Numbered from the stretch's first letter, positions 8,377 to 16,804 are shown. The stretch: 37,888 nt of DNA from Aphanocapsa lilacina HA4352-LM1 (GCA_019359725.1 JAHHGR010000045.1:1-37888); one strand, 5' to 3'. Program-made: numbers and translations. Notes: generated by a model from the sequence alone, not told the origin.

Positions 8377-9080
8377 CTGCCGGGCATCGACGCTGTAGAG
8401 TACGGCCAGGCCGCCCCGCCATTCGAGCAGGGCCGGTGGCGTCCGGGGCCGCTAAAGCGGGTTTCGGGATCCCAGCGGCTCGCGAAGGGCACAGGCGCAT
8501 CGCCGCCGCTTGTGAGCCACATCCATCCTTCGCGGTGGGGTGCTTGCTCCCCGGAGACAACGAGCGCCACGACGGCTTCGCGCCAGGCGGCGAGCGCCAC
8601 CGCTTTGAGATCCGCCACCTGGTAAGCCCGGCGCTCCTGCTCCGCCGCGAGCAGCGCGTAAACCTCCGCGGGGGCGGGCCGTTCGCAGTAGCCTCGGGCA
8701 AGCGCCGGTTCGCGATCGAGCCAGCCCTCGAACTCCGTTATCGGCAGCACCAGGGCGACCGCCTCGGTGGAGGCGATCACCGTCTCGCGCACGGCACCCC
8801 GCGAAGCCACCTCTGCCCAGCCGCACAGCTCCCCGGCTCCCAGCTTCGCGAGCGTGACGGGCGTCTCCTCGCCGGGAGCGCGCACCAGCAGCCGCGCCTG
8901 GCCCTGCACGAGGATGGCGACCTGGACTTCGGGGTGTTCGGGTCTTGTGATGGGTTGTCCCATGCGGTAGCGGCGCAGTTGGCCCCGGGCGACGAACCGT
9001 TCGAGGACCGCGGGGTCCAGCCGGTCGAAGGGGGCCACCTCTGAGAGCACTTGCCGCGCCTGGACGACAGCCGCCGTCAC
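8145..9080 (-). CDS. Cyclic-nucleotide-binding-like N-terminal module of the split exporter
   Basis: Residues 1 to about 208 look native. A cNMP-binding (CAP_ED)-like domain covers about 10-125 (FDRLDPAVLERFVARGQL, YRMGQPITRPEH, GELCGWAEVASRGA). A helical linker then ends in WMWLTSGGDAPVPF. Such a domain precedes the C39-like and ABC domains in many cyanobacterial exporters. From about 8455 down to the stop at 8145 the frame translates the ABC gene out of frame, so the last ~100 residues are artefactual. A one-base change around 8450-8460 would fuse it to the exporter. GTG 9080 follows GGAGG (9086-9090) and overlaps the ppiC TGA by 4 nt (GTGA). It could be a pseudogene, a sequencing error or a true two-subunit arrangement. 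Confidence 0.6.
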   Translation of the reverse strand: MTAAVVQARQVLSEVAPFDRLDPAVLERFVARGQLRRYRMGQPITRPEHPEVQVAILVQGQARLLVRAPGEETPVTLAKLGAGELCGWAEVASRGAVRETVIASTEAVALVLPITEFEGWLDREPALARGYCERPAPAEVYALLAAEQERRAYQVADLKAVALAAWREAVVALVVSGEQAPHREGWMWLTSGGDAPVPFASRWDPETRFSGPGRHRPCSNGGAAWPYSTASMPGRWCWRCPRRASCASRRPNFWPVGGETGPSSCCVPLPRSGRSASTCAGSSRLWGATGGCSSRCWSPRSACSCLPWPTR

Positions 9081-9850
9081 CGTTGCCCTCCAAAATCGCC
9101 GCTTTCGAGGCGCTCGCGCACCCAATTTTCGAAAAGTTCGCCCAGCAACTGTCGGCGCATCGCCTCGTCGAAGCGGGCCGGGATGAACCGTTCGAGCCTG
9201 ACGATCACCAGCCATTCGCCCAGGCGGGTGGGGGGCCAGAGCTTGCCGGGGCGGCTCGCAGCAAGCAGCCTGGCCAGTTCGGGGTGGGGGACGCTGAGCG
9301 CGAAAGGGCCGAGCAGCCCGCCGCTCTGGGCCTCCGGCCCCTGGGAGTAGAGGCGGGCCAGCTCTGCAAAGCTCTGTTCGCCTTCGCGGATGCGGAAGTA
9401 GACTTCCTGGGCCACCCCGGCATCCTGGGTGCGGATGAGCGAATAGACGACCTGATCGAGGCTCGCTTTGCGGCTTTGAAAGTACTCCTTCAGCCCGCTT
9501 CCCCAGGTGGCCTCGCAAAATTTCTCGATGCGCAGGGGTCGCACCGCGCGGGCTACGAGGGCTGCGCGGCTCATGCCGTGGCGGACGAGCCACCGCTCGC
9601 ACTCCGCCTCGTCCGCGATGTGCTGGGAGGCGAGAAATTGTTTGAGGGACGATGCTTCCTCCGCCGCTGTCCAGGCGTAGGGGGCAATCGCCTCGTCGAG
9701 GATCACCTCCCGCTGCAACTGGGGAAGCAGCCCGTGGCGAGCCAGAAGCCTCAACAGGTACTGCGCCTCGAAGGCGTTGTTCAAGCGCGATTTCAACTGC
9801 AAGGGAACTTGCAGTTCTCCCGTTGCCGCCTCTTTGTCCGTATTCATCAT
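9077..9850 (-). CDS. Parvulin-type peptidyl-prolyl isomerase (PpiC/SurA-like) of the secretion cassette
   Basis: 257 residues with no signal peptide, so probably cytoplasmic. The N-terminal half is a SurA/PpiC-like helical chaperone region (LQLKSRLNNAFEAQYLLRLL). The rotamase domain covers about 145-225 (GEQSFAELARLYSQGPEA, SGGLLGPFAL, PTRLGEWLVIVRLERF). Proteins of this kind sit beside HlyB/HlyD genes in cyanobacteria and may keep the RTX substrate export-competent. The substrate stop and this start overlap as TGATG (9852-9848). GGGAGG (9854-9859) is better spaced for the next ATG at 9847, so the true start may be one codon later. Confidence 0.83.
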   Translation of the reverse strand: MMNTDKEAATGELQVPLQLKSRLNNAFEAQYLLRLLARHGLLPQLQREVILDEAIAPYAWTAAEEASSLKQFLASQHIADEAECERWLVRHGMSRAALVARAVRPLRIEKFCEATWGSGLKEYFQSRKASLDQVVYSLIRTQDAGVAQEVYFRIREGEQSFAELARLYSQGPEAQSGGLLGPFALSVPHPELARLLAASRPGKLWPPTRLGEWLVIVRLERFIPARFDEAMRRQLLGELFENWVRERLESGDFGGQR

Positions 9851-12800
9851 CAACCTCCCGAGACGAACACGAAGCCGGAACTCAGGCTCACCGTGCTCGT
9901 CGATTGCACGATTGCCACCAACTCGTCGGTCGAGTTGAAGGCCCCGCCGCCGTCGGTATCGAAGTACACCGCCGTCCCGCTCACTCCTGAGATTGGCGAG
10001 CTTCCCAGCAGGTACTGGCTCGACGTGCCCGTCAGCTGAATGAGGTCTCCGTTGGCGCTGCTAAAGTCGGTAATCAGCGCGTAATCGCCCAGCCCACCGC
10101 TGCCGGTGTTGCCGTCCTCATAGAAACGGCCGGCACTGTCGCCCAGGATGAAGCGGTCCGCCCCGGCCCCTCCGGTGAGCGTGTCTTTCTCGTTGAGGCC
10201 CGGTGTGGTGGCACCGGTGCTTACCCCCGTGAGCGTGTCGTTGCCCCCGACGCCGCTGAGGCTGTCGTTGCCCGCCGCTCCTGTGAGGTTGTTGACCGCG
10301 TCGTTACCGACCAGGGTGTTCGCCAGGCTGTTGCCGGTGCCGTTGATGGCCGTGCTGCCCACCAGGGTCAGATTCTCGACGTTGTTGCCCAGGGTATAGG
10401 TCACCGAGGAGCGCACGAAGTCGGTGCCTTCACCCGCGTTCTCGACGATGATGTCGCTGGTGCTGTCGATGCCCAGGGTGTCGTTGCCGGTGCCGCCCAC
10501 CAGCGAATCGATCCCTGCCCCGCCGCTAACCGAATCGTTGCCCGCTCCGCCGGTGAGCGTGTCGTTGCCGTCGCCGCCAATCAGCGAATCGTTGCCGTCG
10601 CCGCCCCCGAGCGTATCGGTACCTGCTGCGCCGGAGAGCGTATCGTTGCCCGCGCCGCCCGAGAGGCTGTCGGCGTTGGCCCCGCCGATGAGGCTGTCGG
10701 CGAGGGAACTGCCGGTGACGAAGAACCTTTCGACGTTGCTGTAGCGCAATGTGTTGCCACCGCCGCTGACGGTGAAAGGTCCGGCCCCGTCGGTGAATGT
10801 CGCCGTGACGGCACCGGTGCTGCCGGAGTAATCGACGCGCATCAGGTCGGTCTCGCTGCCGCCATCCAGGGTGTCGTTGCCCCTGCCGGCGTTGAGGGTG
10901 TCGTTGCCTGCCCCACCCACCAGGCTGTCGTTGCCGTCCCCGCCAATCAGCGAATCGTTGCCGTCGCCACCGGTGAGCGTATCGTTGCCCGCTGAATCGC
11001 TCAGGGTGTCGTTGCCTGCCCCGCCAACGAGCGAGTCCCCTCCGTCTGCCCCGACAAGCGAGTCGTTGCCGTCGCCGCCGCTGAGCGTGTCGTTACCCGC
11101 CAGGCCCAAGAGGGTGTCGGTGCCTCCCCCACCGGTGAGGCTGTCGGCGTTCCCTGCGCCAAGGATGTTGTCGGCGAGCGAGCTGCCGGTGATAAAGAAC
11201 CTTTCGACGTTGCTGTAGAAAAGCGTGTTGCTGCCGTTGGTGACGACGAAAGGCCCGGCTCCTGCGGTGAAAGTGGCTGCCAGGGCGCTGCTGCTGCCGG
11301 AGTAATCGGCTCTGAGCACATCGGTCTCGCCGCCGCCATCCAGGGTGTCGTTGCCCCTGCCGGCGTTGAGGGTGTCGTTGCCCGCCCCGCCCGCCAGCGA
11401 GTCGTTGCCGTCTCCTCCACTGAGCGAGTCGTTGCCGCCGCCGCCGGAGAGGGCATCGTTGAGCGAACCCGCCGAGAGCGTGTCGGCGAGCGAGGTGCCT
11501 GTCACATTGAACTGTTCGAAGTTGCTGTAACTAAGGCTGAAGGCGCCGCTGGTGACGGTGCTGCTGCCAGGTCCAAAGGCGGCGTTGAGCGCACCTGTGC
11601 TGCTTGAGTAATTGACCACCAGCAAGTCGGTACCACCTGCCCCGTCAAGGGAGTCTTTGCCCGTCCCTCCGTTGAGCGTGTCGTTGAGAGAGTTGCCGGT
11701 GAGGCTGTCGTTAAGGGACGTACCCGTGACGTTGAACTGTTCAAAATTGCTGTACCTGAGGCTGAACGCACCACTGTTGACGGTGCTGCTGCCTGGACCG
11801 AAGGTCCCGTTTAATGCACCCGTGCTAGTCGAATAATTGACCACCAGCAGATCCGTACCCCCCGCTCCGTCGAGGGTGTCTTTGCCGGTGCCGCCGTTGA
11901 GCGTGTCGTTCAGGGAGTTGCCGGTAATGCTGTCGCTGAGGGAGGTGGCAGTGATGTTGAACTGCTCGAAGTTGCTGTAACTAAGGCTGAAGGCGCCGCT
12001 GTTGATGGTGCTGGTCCCCGGCCCAAAAGCGGCGCTGAGCGCGCCGGTGCTTCCGGAGTAGTTGACCACCAGCAGATCGGTGCCGCCCGACCCGTCGAGG
12101 GTATCTTTGCCCGTTCCCCCGTTGAGCGTGTCGTTGTTGGAGTTGCCGGTGATGTTGTCGTTGAGGGAGGTGGCAGTGATGTTGAACCGCTCGATGTTGG
12201 AATAGGAGACGGAGTTGGCGCCGCTGGCGACGGTCAAGAGGCTGCTGCTGATACCAAAACCATGGTTGATGGCGGTGGTGCCGCTGGCGTAGTTGACGAT
12301 CATCGCGTCGTTGCCTGCGTCTCCTCGAACGTCGTCGTCGCCCAACCCGGCGTCGAGCCTATCATCGCCGTCGTCGAGGCTCAGGTAGTCATTGCCGTCG
12401 CCGCCGTTGAGCGTGTCGTTGCCCTTGTCGCCGTACAGATAGTCGTTACCCGCCCCGGCACTCAGACTGTCGTTGCCGTCGTTGCCGATGAGAACGTCCT
12501 CGCTCGCCCCGGAAGTGAGCGTGTCGCCGAGGCTGCTGCCGTAGATGGTGATGTCCTCGATGTTGACGAAGTTGCTGGTGTTGGTATTGAAATTCTGTCC
12601 ACTTGTTGCACCGGTCAAGTAGACGTAAAGCCTGTCGTCGCCCGCCCCGCCGTCCACTCTGTCGTTGCCGCCGTCGTCGAGGCTCAGGTAGTCATTGCCG
12701 TCGCCGCCGTTGAGCGTGTCGTTGCCCTTGTCGCCGTACAGATAGTCGTTACCGGCATAACCGACTAGGCTGTCATTACCATCTTTGCCATACAAGTTAT

Positions 12801-13128
12801 CGGCGCTGTCGCTGCCGAGAAGCGTGTCATTCAGCGAAGTGCCCGTTATGGATACCTCTGTGACCGGACCGGACGAACTGGCAAACAAACCAAGATAGTC
12901 CGCTGCGGCCGTCTGCTCTCCACCGCCGATTGCTGTACTCACAGCTGCTGTTCCGGTGGTACCGGGTGTGCGGTCTGCGCCGATGGACGCATCGGAAGCT
13001 ACCCTTCCCATCCGGGTCTCTTGGGAGGTCGTAGCAAGAAGATCCTCAGCGAGGTCGCCGGAAGTTAGATCGTCCAAGGGTGTTGCAGGACGGTCGAAGA
13101 TCGGGGCGGCCTTGACGGGCTTGTTCAT
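9850..13128 (-). CDS. Large RTX (GGXGXDXUX) calcium-binding protein, probable type I secretion substrate
   Basis: 1092 residues, almost entirely RTX nonapeptide blocks ([26 protein letters not shown] and so on) that would form Ca-loaded parallel beta-rolls outside the cell. A unique N-terminus of about 90 residues has no signal peptide. Between the rolls sit 75-residue modules with YSNFEQFN and TSLND motifs. The last ~120 residues ([26 protein letters not shown], then a hydrophobic tail ending [10 protein letters not shown]) match the uncleaved C-terminal type I signal region. No enzymatic domain is visible, so it is more likely an S-layer-like, adhesive or surface protein than a toxin or protease. 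ATG 13128 has GGAG 8 nt upstream. It heads the cassette with ppiC, exporter and hlyD. Confidence 0.93.
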   Translation of the reverse strand: MNKPVKAAPIFDRPATPLDDLTSGDLAEDLLATTSQETRMGRVASDASIGADRTPGTTGTAAVSTAIGGGEQTAAADYLGLFASSSGPVTEVSITGTSLNDTLLGSDSADNLYGKDGNDSLVGYAGNDYLYGDKGNDTLNGGDGNDYLSLDDGGNDRVDGGAGDDRLYVYLTGATSGQNFNTNTSNFVNIEDITIYGSSLGDTLTSGASEDVLIGNDGNDSLSAGAGNDYLYGDKGNDTLNGGDGNDYLSLDDGDDRLDAGLGDDDVRGDAGNDAMIVNYASGTTAINHGFGISSSLLTVASGANSVSYSNIERFNITATSLNDNITGNSNNDTLNGGTGKDTLDGSGGTDLLVVNYSGSTGALSAAFGPGTSTINSGAFSLSYSNFEQFNITATSLSDSITGNSLNDTLNGGTGKDTLDGAGGTDLLVVNYSTSTGALNGTFGPGSSTVNSGAFSLRYSNFEQFNVTGTSLNDSLTGNSLNDTLNGGTGKDSLDGAGGTDLLVVNYSSSTGALNAAFGPGSSTVTSGAFSLSYSNFEQFNVTGTSLADTLSAGSLNDALSGGGGNDSLSGGDGNDSLAGGAGNDTLNAGRGNDTLDGGGETDVLRADYSGSSSALAATFTAGAGPFVVTNGSNTLFYSNVERFFITGSSLADNILGAGNADSLTGGGGTDTLLGLAGNDTLSGGDGNDSLVGADGGDSLVGGAGNDTLSDSAGNDTLTGGDGNDSLIGGDGNDSLVGGAGNDTLNAGRGNDTLDGGSETDLMRVDYSGSTGAVTATFTDGAGPFTVSGGGNTLRYSNVERFFVTGSSLADSLIGGANADSLSGGAGNDTLSGAAGTDTLGGGDGNDSLIGGDGNDTLTGGAGNDSVSGGAGIDSLVGGTGNDTLGIDSTSDIIVENAGEGTDFVRSSVTYTLGNNVENLTLVGSTAINGTGNSLANTLVGNDAVNNLTGAAGNDSLSGVGGNDTLTGVSTGATTPGLNEKDTLTGGAGADRFILGDSAGRFYEDGNTGSGGLGDYALITDFSSANGDLIQLTGTSSQYLLGSSPISGVSGTAVYFDTDGGGAFNSTDELVAIVQSTSTVSLSSGFVFVSGG
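11507..12192 (-). repeat. Exact 225-nt period tandem modules inside the RTX gene
   Basis: The plus-strand string TTGAACTGTTC and close variants start at 11507, 11732, 11957 and 12182, exactly 225 nt (75 codons) apart. Each unit encodes YSNFEQFN or a variant, then [21 protein letters not shown] and FGPG. Two more diverged relatives (start of AAGAACCTTTCGACG at 10721 and 11195) are 474 nt apart. Confidence 0.85.
12367..12753 (-). repeat. 84-bp identical direct repeat within the RTX gene
   Basis: Positions 12367-12450 and 12670-12753 are identical over 84 bp, offset 303 nt (101 codons). Both encode [12 protein letters not shown] followed by [15 protein letters not shown]. Identity at third positions suggests a recent duplication or gene conversion. 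Confidence 0.85.
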
Positions 13129-13543
13129 AAGTGGCTCCAGGTGGGAAGAATATAGGCGCAGGAACTACCGGGGCTCGCTTTGCCGGTTGCAAGGGTGGCC
13201 CCAAGGGAACAAACGGATTTTTTACGAAACCGGCTCAGCCGAACGTGGGGCATTCCCCAATAAAGTCAGGGAACGATGACACGCCGACTTGCTCCGGCGG
13301 CAGCAGACCAGGAAACAGGCAAAGAATTTGTGACCGAATGAACGTTTTGAGGAATAGGAAGACGTAGATTTATCAGAACTTGCATGGGCGTTTGTGCAAT
13401 TTTTTATCTTCCAGCTACGTGCCGAAGCCCATCGAGTTCACCGCTCATATCAAGCTGATAGGCAAGCGCACCGAAGCTTCGACTTCCAGCCAGGAAGGGC
13501 TGCTCCTTCCGCCAAGCCGGTGTCCTTGGCGCTTCAGCGGCAA

Positions 13544-13560
13544 TCTACTTTTGAAGTAGA
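13544..13560. promoter_or_regulatory. Perfect 7-bp palindrome upstream of an RHH-like gene
   Basis: TCTACTT (13544-13550), TTG, AAGTAGA (13554-13560) is a perfect inverted repeat with a 3-nt spacer, 29 nt before the ATG at 13590. The size fits a ribbon-helix-helix operator and possible autoregulation. The rest of the 13129-13589 gap holds no gene; a hairpin-capable GGAAGG/CCTTCC pair lies near 13493-13510. The RTX promoter must also be in this gap, but I cannot assign it. Confidence 0.4.
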
Positions 13561-13589
13561 CTTATAGCAGTCCACCGGTAGTTTACTCT

Positions 13590-13925
13590 ATGGCCACAAG
13601 CAATCCGAAGATTTCGGCCTACGTCCCCCAGCACATTTTTGATCGTTTCAAGCTGTATGAAAAGGAGCATAGCCTCTCCATGTCTCAGGCTGTGGCCGAT
13701 GTGCTGGCCAAGTATTTTGAACTGCCCCTTTCACCGGCGAAAACTGTTGTTTCTTCGGTGCTCCCCGACGAGATTCTCAACAGAATCTCCAGCTTGGAGA
13801 AGAAGGTTGAAGCGCTCGAAAAAATCGCGATCTCCGCTTCGGCTGCGTCCAACAGCGGCCTTGTTTTTGCAAATAGTCTTTCCAACTCAAAAAGCGCTTC
13901 GGTAGACCCCGATGCCTCCGGGTGA
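13590..13925 (+). CDS. Small RHH-like DNA-binding protein with C-terminal coiled coil
   Basis: 111 residues. Residues 5-45 resemble a ribbon-helix-helix fold: a short strand (NPKISAYVPQ), helix (HIFDRFKLYEKEH), turn, and helix (SMSQAVADVLAKYFEL). Residues 60-85 form a coiled coil (ILNRISSLEKKVEALEKI), and the tail is Ser/Ala/Asn-rich. It probably dimerises and binds DNA; the palindrome at 13544-13560 is the obvious candidate site. No toxin gene is recognisable next to it, so calling it an antitoxin would be speculation. The Shine-Dalgarno sequence is poor. A coiled-coil gene follows after 45 nt on the same strand. Confidence 0.6.
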   Translation: MATSNPKISAYVPQHIFDRFKLYEKEHSLSMSQAVADVLAKYFELPLSPAKTVVSSVLPDEILNRISSLEKKVEALEKIAISASAASNSGLVFANSLSNSKSASVDPDASG

Positions 13926-13970
13926 TCCGGTAACCGAAGCAAGATGCAAAAACCTGCAGGAGAAAGCCCG

Positions 13971-14264
13971 ATGGAAGAACGTATGGAGCGCGCCGAGCTG
14001 CGCATCGACCAGCACGGCGAGTTGATAGCCGAGCTGCGCACGGCCACCCTCGCCAACACCCGCAACATCGACCGGCTGACGGACATTAGCGAGCGTTTCA
14101 TCGCGGTGGCCACCGACACCATTGTCCGACTTGATCAGAACATCACCAGACTGGACCAAGCCGTCGAAGAGCTGCGGGCCTCCAATCGGCGCCAGGAAGC
14201 CATCAACGACTACCTCATCCGTCGCGAACGCGAACGCGGCGACGGCAATGGCCCCCCAAACTGA
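13971..14264 (+). CDS. Small coiled-coil protein, unknown function
   Basis: 97 residues, predicted to be one long heptad-repeat helix (MEERMERAELRIDQ, NIDRLTDISERF, VRLDQNITRLDQAVEELRAS) with a charged tail (RRERERGDGNGPPN). Small proteins of this type are common in cyanobacterial genomes and usually unassigned. ATG 13971 is preferred to ATG 13944 because GGAG (13959-13962) lies 8 nt ahead of it. It may be co-transcribed with the RHH-like gene 45 nt upstream. The opposite strand is also open here, as the tail of a decayed gene. Confidence 0.5.
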   Translation: MEERMERAELRIDQHGELIAELRTATLANTRNIDRLTDISERFIAVATDTIVRLDQNITRLDQAVEELRASNRRQEAINDYLIRRERERGDGNGPPN

Positions 14265-14291
14265 ACCGGACCCAGCCGCCGCCGATGACCA

Positions 14292-14594
14292 ATGAGCCTG
14301 TTGTCGGAGATGTCGCTCGGCATCCAAGACGAACGCGCCATCCAGAAAACCGGCCAGCTCAAGCAGCGGAGCGAGCAGGGCCGGCTTGATGCTCTCCTCG
14401 CCCAGGACCTGATGCCGCCGCATCCGGCGAAAGCGCTCCTGCAGGTCGTCGAGTTTGCTTTTGAAGGCCGCATCCAGTTCGCCCAGCCCGTCCTGCCACT
14501 CCCGAAAGGCGTCCGGCTCCCCTTGCTCGACCAATCCAAACCGGTCGATCACTTCTTGCAAAGCCAGGTTGCTCGCCTCTCTCTTGGCCGGCAT
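14292..14594 (-). pseudogene. Truncated gene; N-terminal part of an uncharacterised nuclease-like protein
   Basis: The minus-strand translation from ATG 14594 reads as genuine protein for about 100 residues (ALQEVIDRFGLVEQGEPD, ERFRRMRRHQVLGEESIKP, LLAPLLELAGFLDGAFVL). The pattern 'ERFRRMR..L.EESIK..L..PLLELAGF' is reminiscent of N-termini of cyanobacterial proteins with restriction-endonuclease-like domains, from memory only. After about 14290 the frame stays open to 13887 but becomes low-quality sequence antisense to the coiled-coil gene. The nuclease core is not visible. It is best read as a decayed 5' fragment. Confidence 0.4.
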
Positions 14595-14767
14595 GCCCGT
14601 CACCACGTTTTTCCATCAGGTTAACAGTCACAGGAACCCTCGCCCAGTGTTGGAAATGCAGTTGCTTTGCCAGGGCGAGCCGGTTCTTGTCAGTCCTCGC
14701 GGCTCCTGTCAGCCCGGCTGCTAAGATGAGGCCAACCGATGGCGCTTAACCCCGGGCAAGGGGAGTC

Positions 14768-15361
14768 ATGTTTGCAACGTTGCCGTCCCAAGGAATTCGC
14801 CCTCGTCTGTTCACAGTAGACGAGTACTATCGCATGGGCAAAGCGGGGATCTTTCAGCCGGATGAAAGGCTGGAACTCATCGACGGAATTGTTATCAACA
14901 TGCCTCCCCAGGGTCCGCTGCATGCCGCCACCGTCCGCCGGATCCTCGCTTACCTGTCGGCGTGCATCGCACCGGAGCAAGCGATTGTTCAGGACGATAA
15001 GCCCATCGCCATAGACGATCACGGCGAACCTGTGCCGGATGTGACCGTCGTGGCGCCGGATCCCGAGGGCGATTATTATTCCACCCGTCACCCTGGTCCG
15101 GAGGACATTCTGCTGGTGGTGGAAGTGGCGGATTCGAGCCTCGATAAAGACCTCGGCACCAAAAAAACGATGTACGCCCGCGCCGGCATTCGCGAGTACT
15201 GGGTGGTGGATTTGAACTCCCGCCGGTTGCACCGCTTTGGCGAACCCCGCGACGGCAATTTCCAAAACGTCGAGGTCTTGGACGAGAATAGCCGTGTCTC
15301 GCCGGTTGCTTTTCCTACCCTGAACATACCGGTCAAAGATCTGTTGACCAGGAAGAGGTAG
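14768..15361 (+). CDS. Uma2-family (DUF820) putative restriction-endonuclease-fold protein
   Basis: 197 residues, full-length for Uma2. Typical blocks are present: FTVDEYYRMGKAGIF, ERLELIDGIVINMPP, EPVPDVTVVAP, ILLVVEVADSSLDKDLGTKK and GIREYWVVDLNSRRL. The PD, E-x-V (VVEVADSS) and Lys (TKKTMYA) positions correspond to a PD-(D/E)XK active site. The family is greatly expanded in cyanobacteria and its cellular role is not established. AAGGGGAG precedes ATG 14768. It is the first of three consecutive Uma2 genes; a short inverted repeat (TGTTGGC 15374-15380 / GCCAACA 15404-15410) separates it from the next. Confidence 0.86.
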   Translation: MFATLPSQGIRPRLFTVDEYYRMGKAGIFQPDERLELIDGIVINMPPQGPLHAATVRRILAYLSACIAPEQAIVQDDKPIAIDDHGEPVPDVTVVAPDPEGDYYSTRHPGPEDILLVVEVADSSLDKDLGTKKTMYARAGIREYWVVDLNSRRLHRFGEPRDGNFQNVEVLDENSRVSPVAFPTLNIPVKDLLTRKR

Positions 15362-15421
15362 GAGCGGTTGGGTTGTTGGCCCGGGTAGGATGAAGCCGGT
15401 AGAGCCAACAGGTCGCCATCC

Positions 15422-15994
15422 ATGCAAACTCTAAATCAACAGACCGCTGGGGCACGCCGTTTTAATGCGGTCGAGTACCACCGCATGGCAGCGGCGGGAA
15501 TCTTATCAGAGGATGAACGCACAGAACTGATCGACGGGGTGATCTACTCGATGCCGCCTGCCGGAGCGCCGCACAGCGGCATCGTCAATCTGATCGTCAA
15601 GTACCTGCTGTCGGTATTGAATGGCAGGTTGTACGATGTGCGATTCGAAGAAGCCCTATCAATAGACGAGCACAACGAACCAGTCCCCGACGTGATGATC
15701 GCAGCGCCCGATCTGGCCAATTACACAAACGTCCACCCGACGCCCGGCGATGTGCAGGTAGTTGTAGAAGTGGCCGATTCAAGCCTGAGCACGGACCTCA
15801 ACACCAAGCGCAAACTTTACGCCCGCGTGGGTATCGGTGAGTACTGGGTGGTAGATGTCAACGCGCGCTGCTTGCACCGATTCACGCAACCCGGTCTTGA
15901 TGGGTATGGAGACGAGCGGGTGCTGGATGCAATTGCAGCGATCGATTTTGCCTCGACGCGGCTTGAAATCGCCCGATTTTTTCCGCCGGCCTGA
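15422..15994 (+). CDS. Uma2-family (DUF820) protein, second tandem copy
   Basis: 190 residues, clearly paralogous to the preceding gene: FNAVEYHRMAAAGILSEDER, TELIDGVIYSMPPAG, EPVPDVMIAAPD, VQVVVEVADSSLSTDLNTKR and GEYWVVDVNARCL. The catalytic-type residues (PD, E in VVEVADSS, K in TKRKLYA) are kept, so it may be active. The 60-nt gap and shared orientation suggest local duplication. The two proteins differ enough that the duplication is not recent. Substrate and role are unknown. Confidence 0.86.
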   Translation: MQTLNQQTAGARRFNAVEYHRMAAAGILSEDERTELIDGVIYSMPPAGAPHSGIVNLIVKYLLSVLNGRLYDVRFEEALSIDEHNEPVPDVMIAAPDLANYTNVHPTPGDVQVVVEVADSSLSTDLNTKRKLYARVGIGEYWVVDVNARCLHRFTQPGLDGYGDERVLDAIAAIDFASTRLEIARFFPPA

Positions 15995-16072
15995 GGGCAC
16001 TGCGTCGGGATTGCCCGCTTGGGAACAGTGCTGCGGCTAAAATGCTCTCAAAGCGCGACCGGGTGCATCGCC

Positions 16073-16783
16073 ATGGTCCAGTACAACCCACTCCAGCCCC
16101 TGCCCACCGACGAGGAACTGCCGGATTGCGACGGCAAACCTGTGGACAATGAACTGCATGTACTCATTCCCGCCCTGCTGCGTTCCATCCTGGCGCTGCT
16201 GTGGGCGGAGCGAACCGACTGGTTTTTTGGCGTCAACATGGGGGTCTACTATGACCCCAAGCAGCCGCCGCTGGTCCCGGACGCCTTTTTGAGCCTGGGG
16301 GTAGACCGCAACCGGCGCGCTCCGCAGCTGCGGCTCAGTTACGTGCTGTGGCAGGAGAACGACGTTGTTCCACAGTGGGTACTGGAGATTGTCTCCCAAA
16401 CCCCCGGCGGTGAGTACGACGCCAAGATGGCCAGGTACGCTGAACTTGGCGTGCTCTACTACCTCGTCTACAACCCCAATTGCACCAGGCGCGACCGGCA
16501 CGAGCGTTGCGAGCTGTATCGGCTCACCGATGGAGCCTACGAGCGTTTGCCGGGCTGCCCCGTGTGGATGCCCGAACTGGAACTGGGGATCGGCTACGAG
16601 TCGGGTCGCTTCGAAGGGCGCATCCAGGAGTGGCTGTACTGGTACGACCGAGAGGGTCAGCGATTCGCCCCGCCCGAGGAAGCAGCCCAATTGCAGAAGC
16701 GACTGACAGAACAGCAACAACAGCGCGCCGAGCGCCTGGCCGCCCGGCTGCGGGCGATGGGTATCGAGCCTGACGAAGACTGA
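16073..16783 (+). CDS. Uma2-family (DUF820) protein, divergent longer type
   Basis: 236 residues, a different Uma2 subfamily from its two neighbours. Core blocks are PPLVPDAFLSLGV (PD), PQWVLEIVSQTPGGEYDAKM (E and K) and ELGVLYYLVYNP. A C-terminal extension of about 45 residues is a charged coiled coil (AQLQKRLTEQQQQRAERLAA) ending RAMGIEPDED. ATG 16073 is chosen because the in-frame upstream GTG/TTG options add atypical sequence; the ribosome binding site is weak. The gene at 36383-37141 has the same layout, including the coiled-coil tail and a LRALGVEP end, so the two are paralogs. Confidence 0.82.
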   Translation: MVQYNPLQPLPTDEELPDCDGKPVDNELHVLIPALLRSILALLWAERTDWFFGVNMGVYYDPKQPPLVPDAFLSLGVDRNRRAPQLRLSYVLWQENDVVPQWVLEIVSQTPGGEYDAKMARYAELGVLYYLVYNPNCTRRDRHERCELYRLTDGAYERLPGCPVWMPELELGIGYESGRFEGRIQEWLYWYDREGQRFAPPEEAAQLQKRLTEQQQQRAERLAARLRAMGIEPDED

Positions 16784-16804
16784 AGCCGCGGGGAACCTGA
16801 GGCA

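Noticed and set aside
8440..8470. Programmed ribosomal frameshift joining the cNMP module and exporter
   Set aside because: A -1 slip before the TAG would meet the stop at once; only a slip on a short CCCC run after it could work, and no stimulatory structure or canonical heptamer is seen. A simple indel is more likely.
5318..8625. Long plus-strand frames opposite hlyD and the exporter (412 and 575 codons)
   Set aside because: High-GC antisense shadows: Asp/Gly/Arg/His-rich translation without domains, and the minus strand holds clear families.
10148..12768. Plus-strand frames and CRISPR-like periodic repeats across the RTX gene
   Set aside because: The periodicity comes from RTX codons; there are no unique spacers between constant repeats, and the opposite-strand proteins are low-complexity Ser/Pro/Val.
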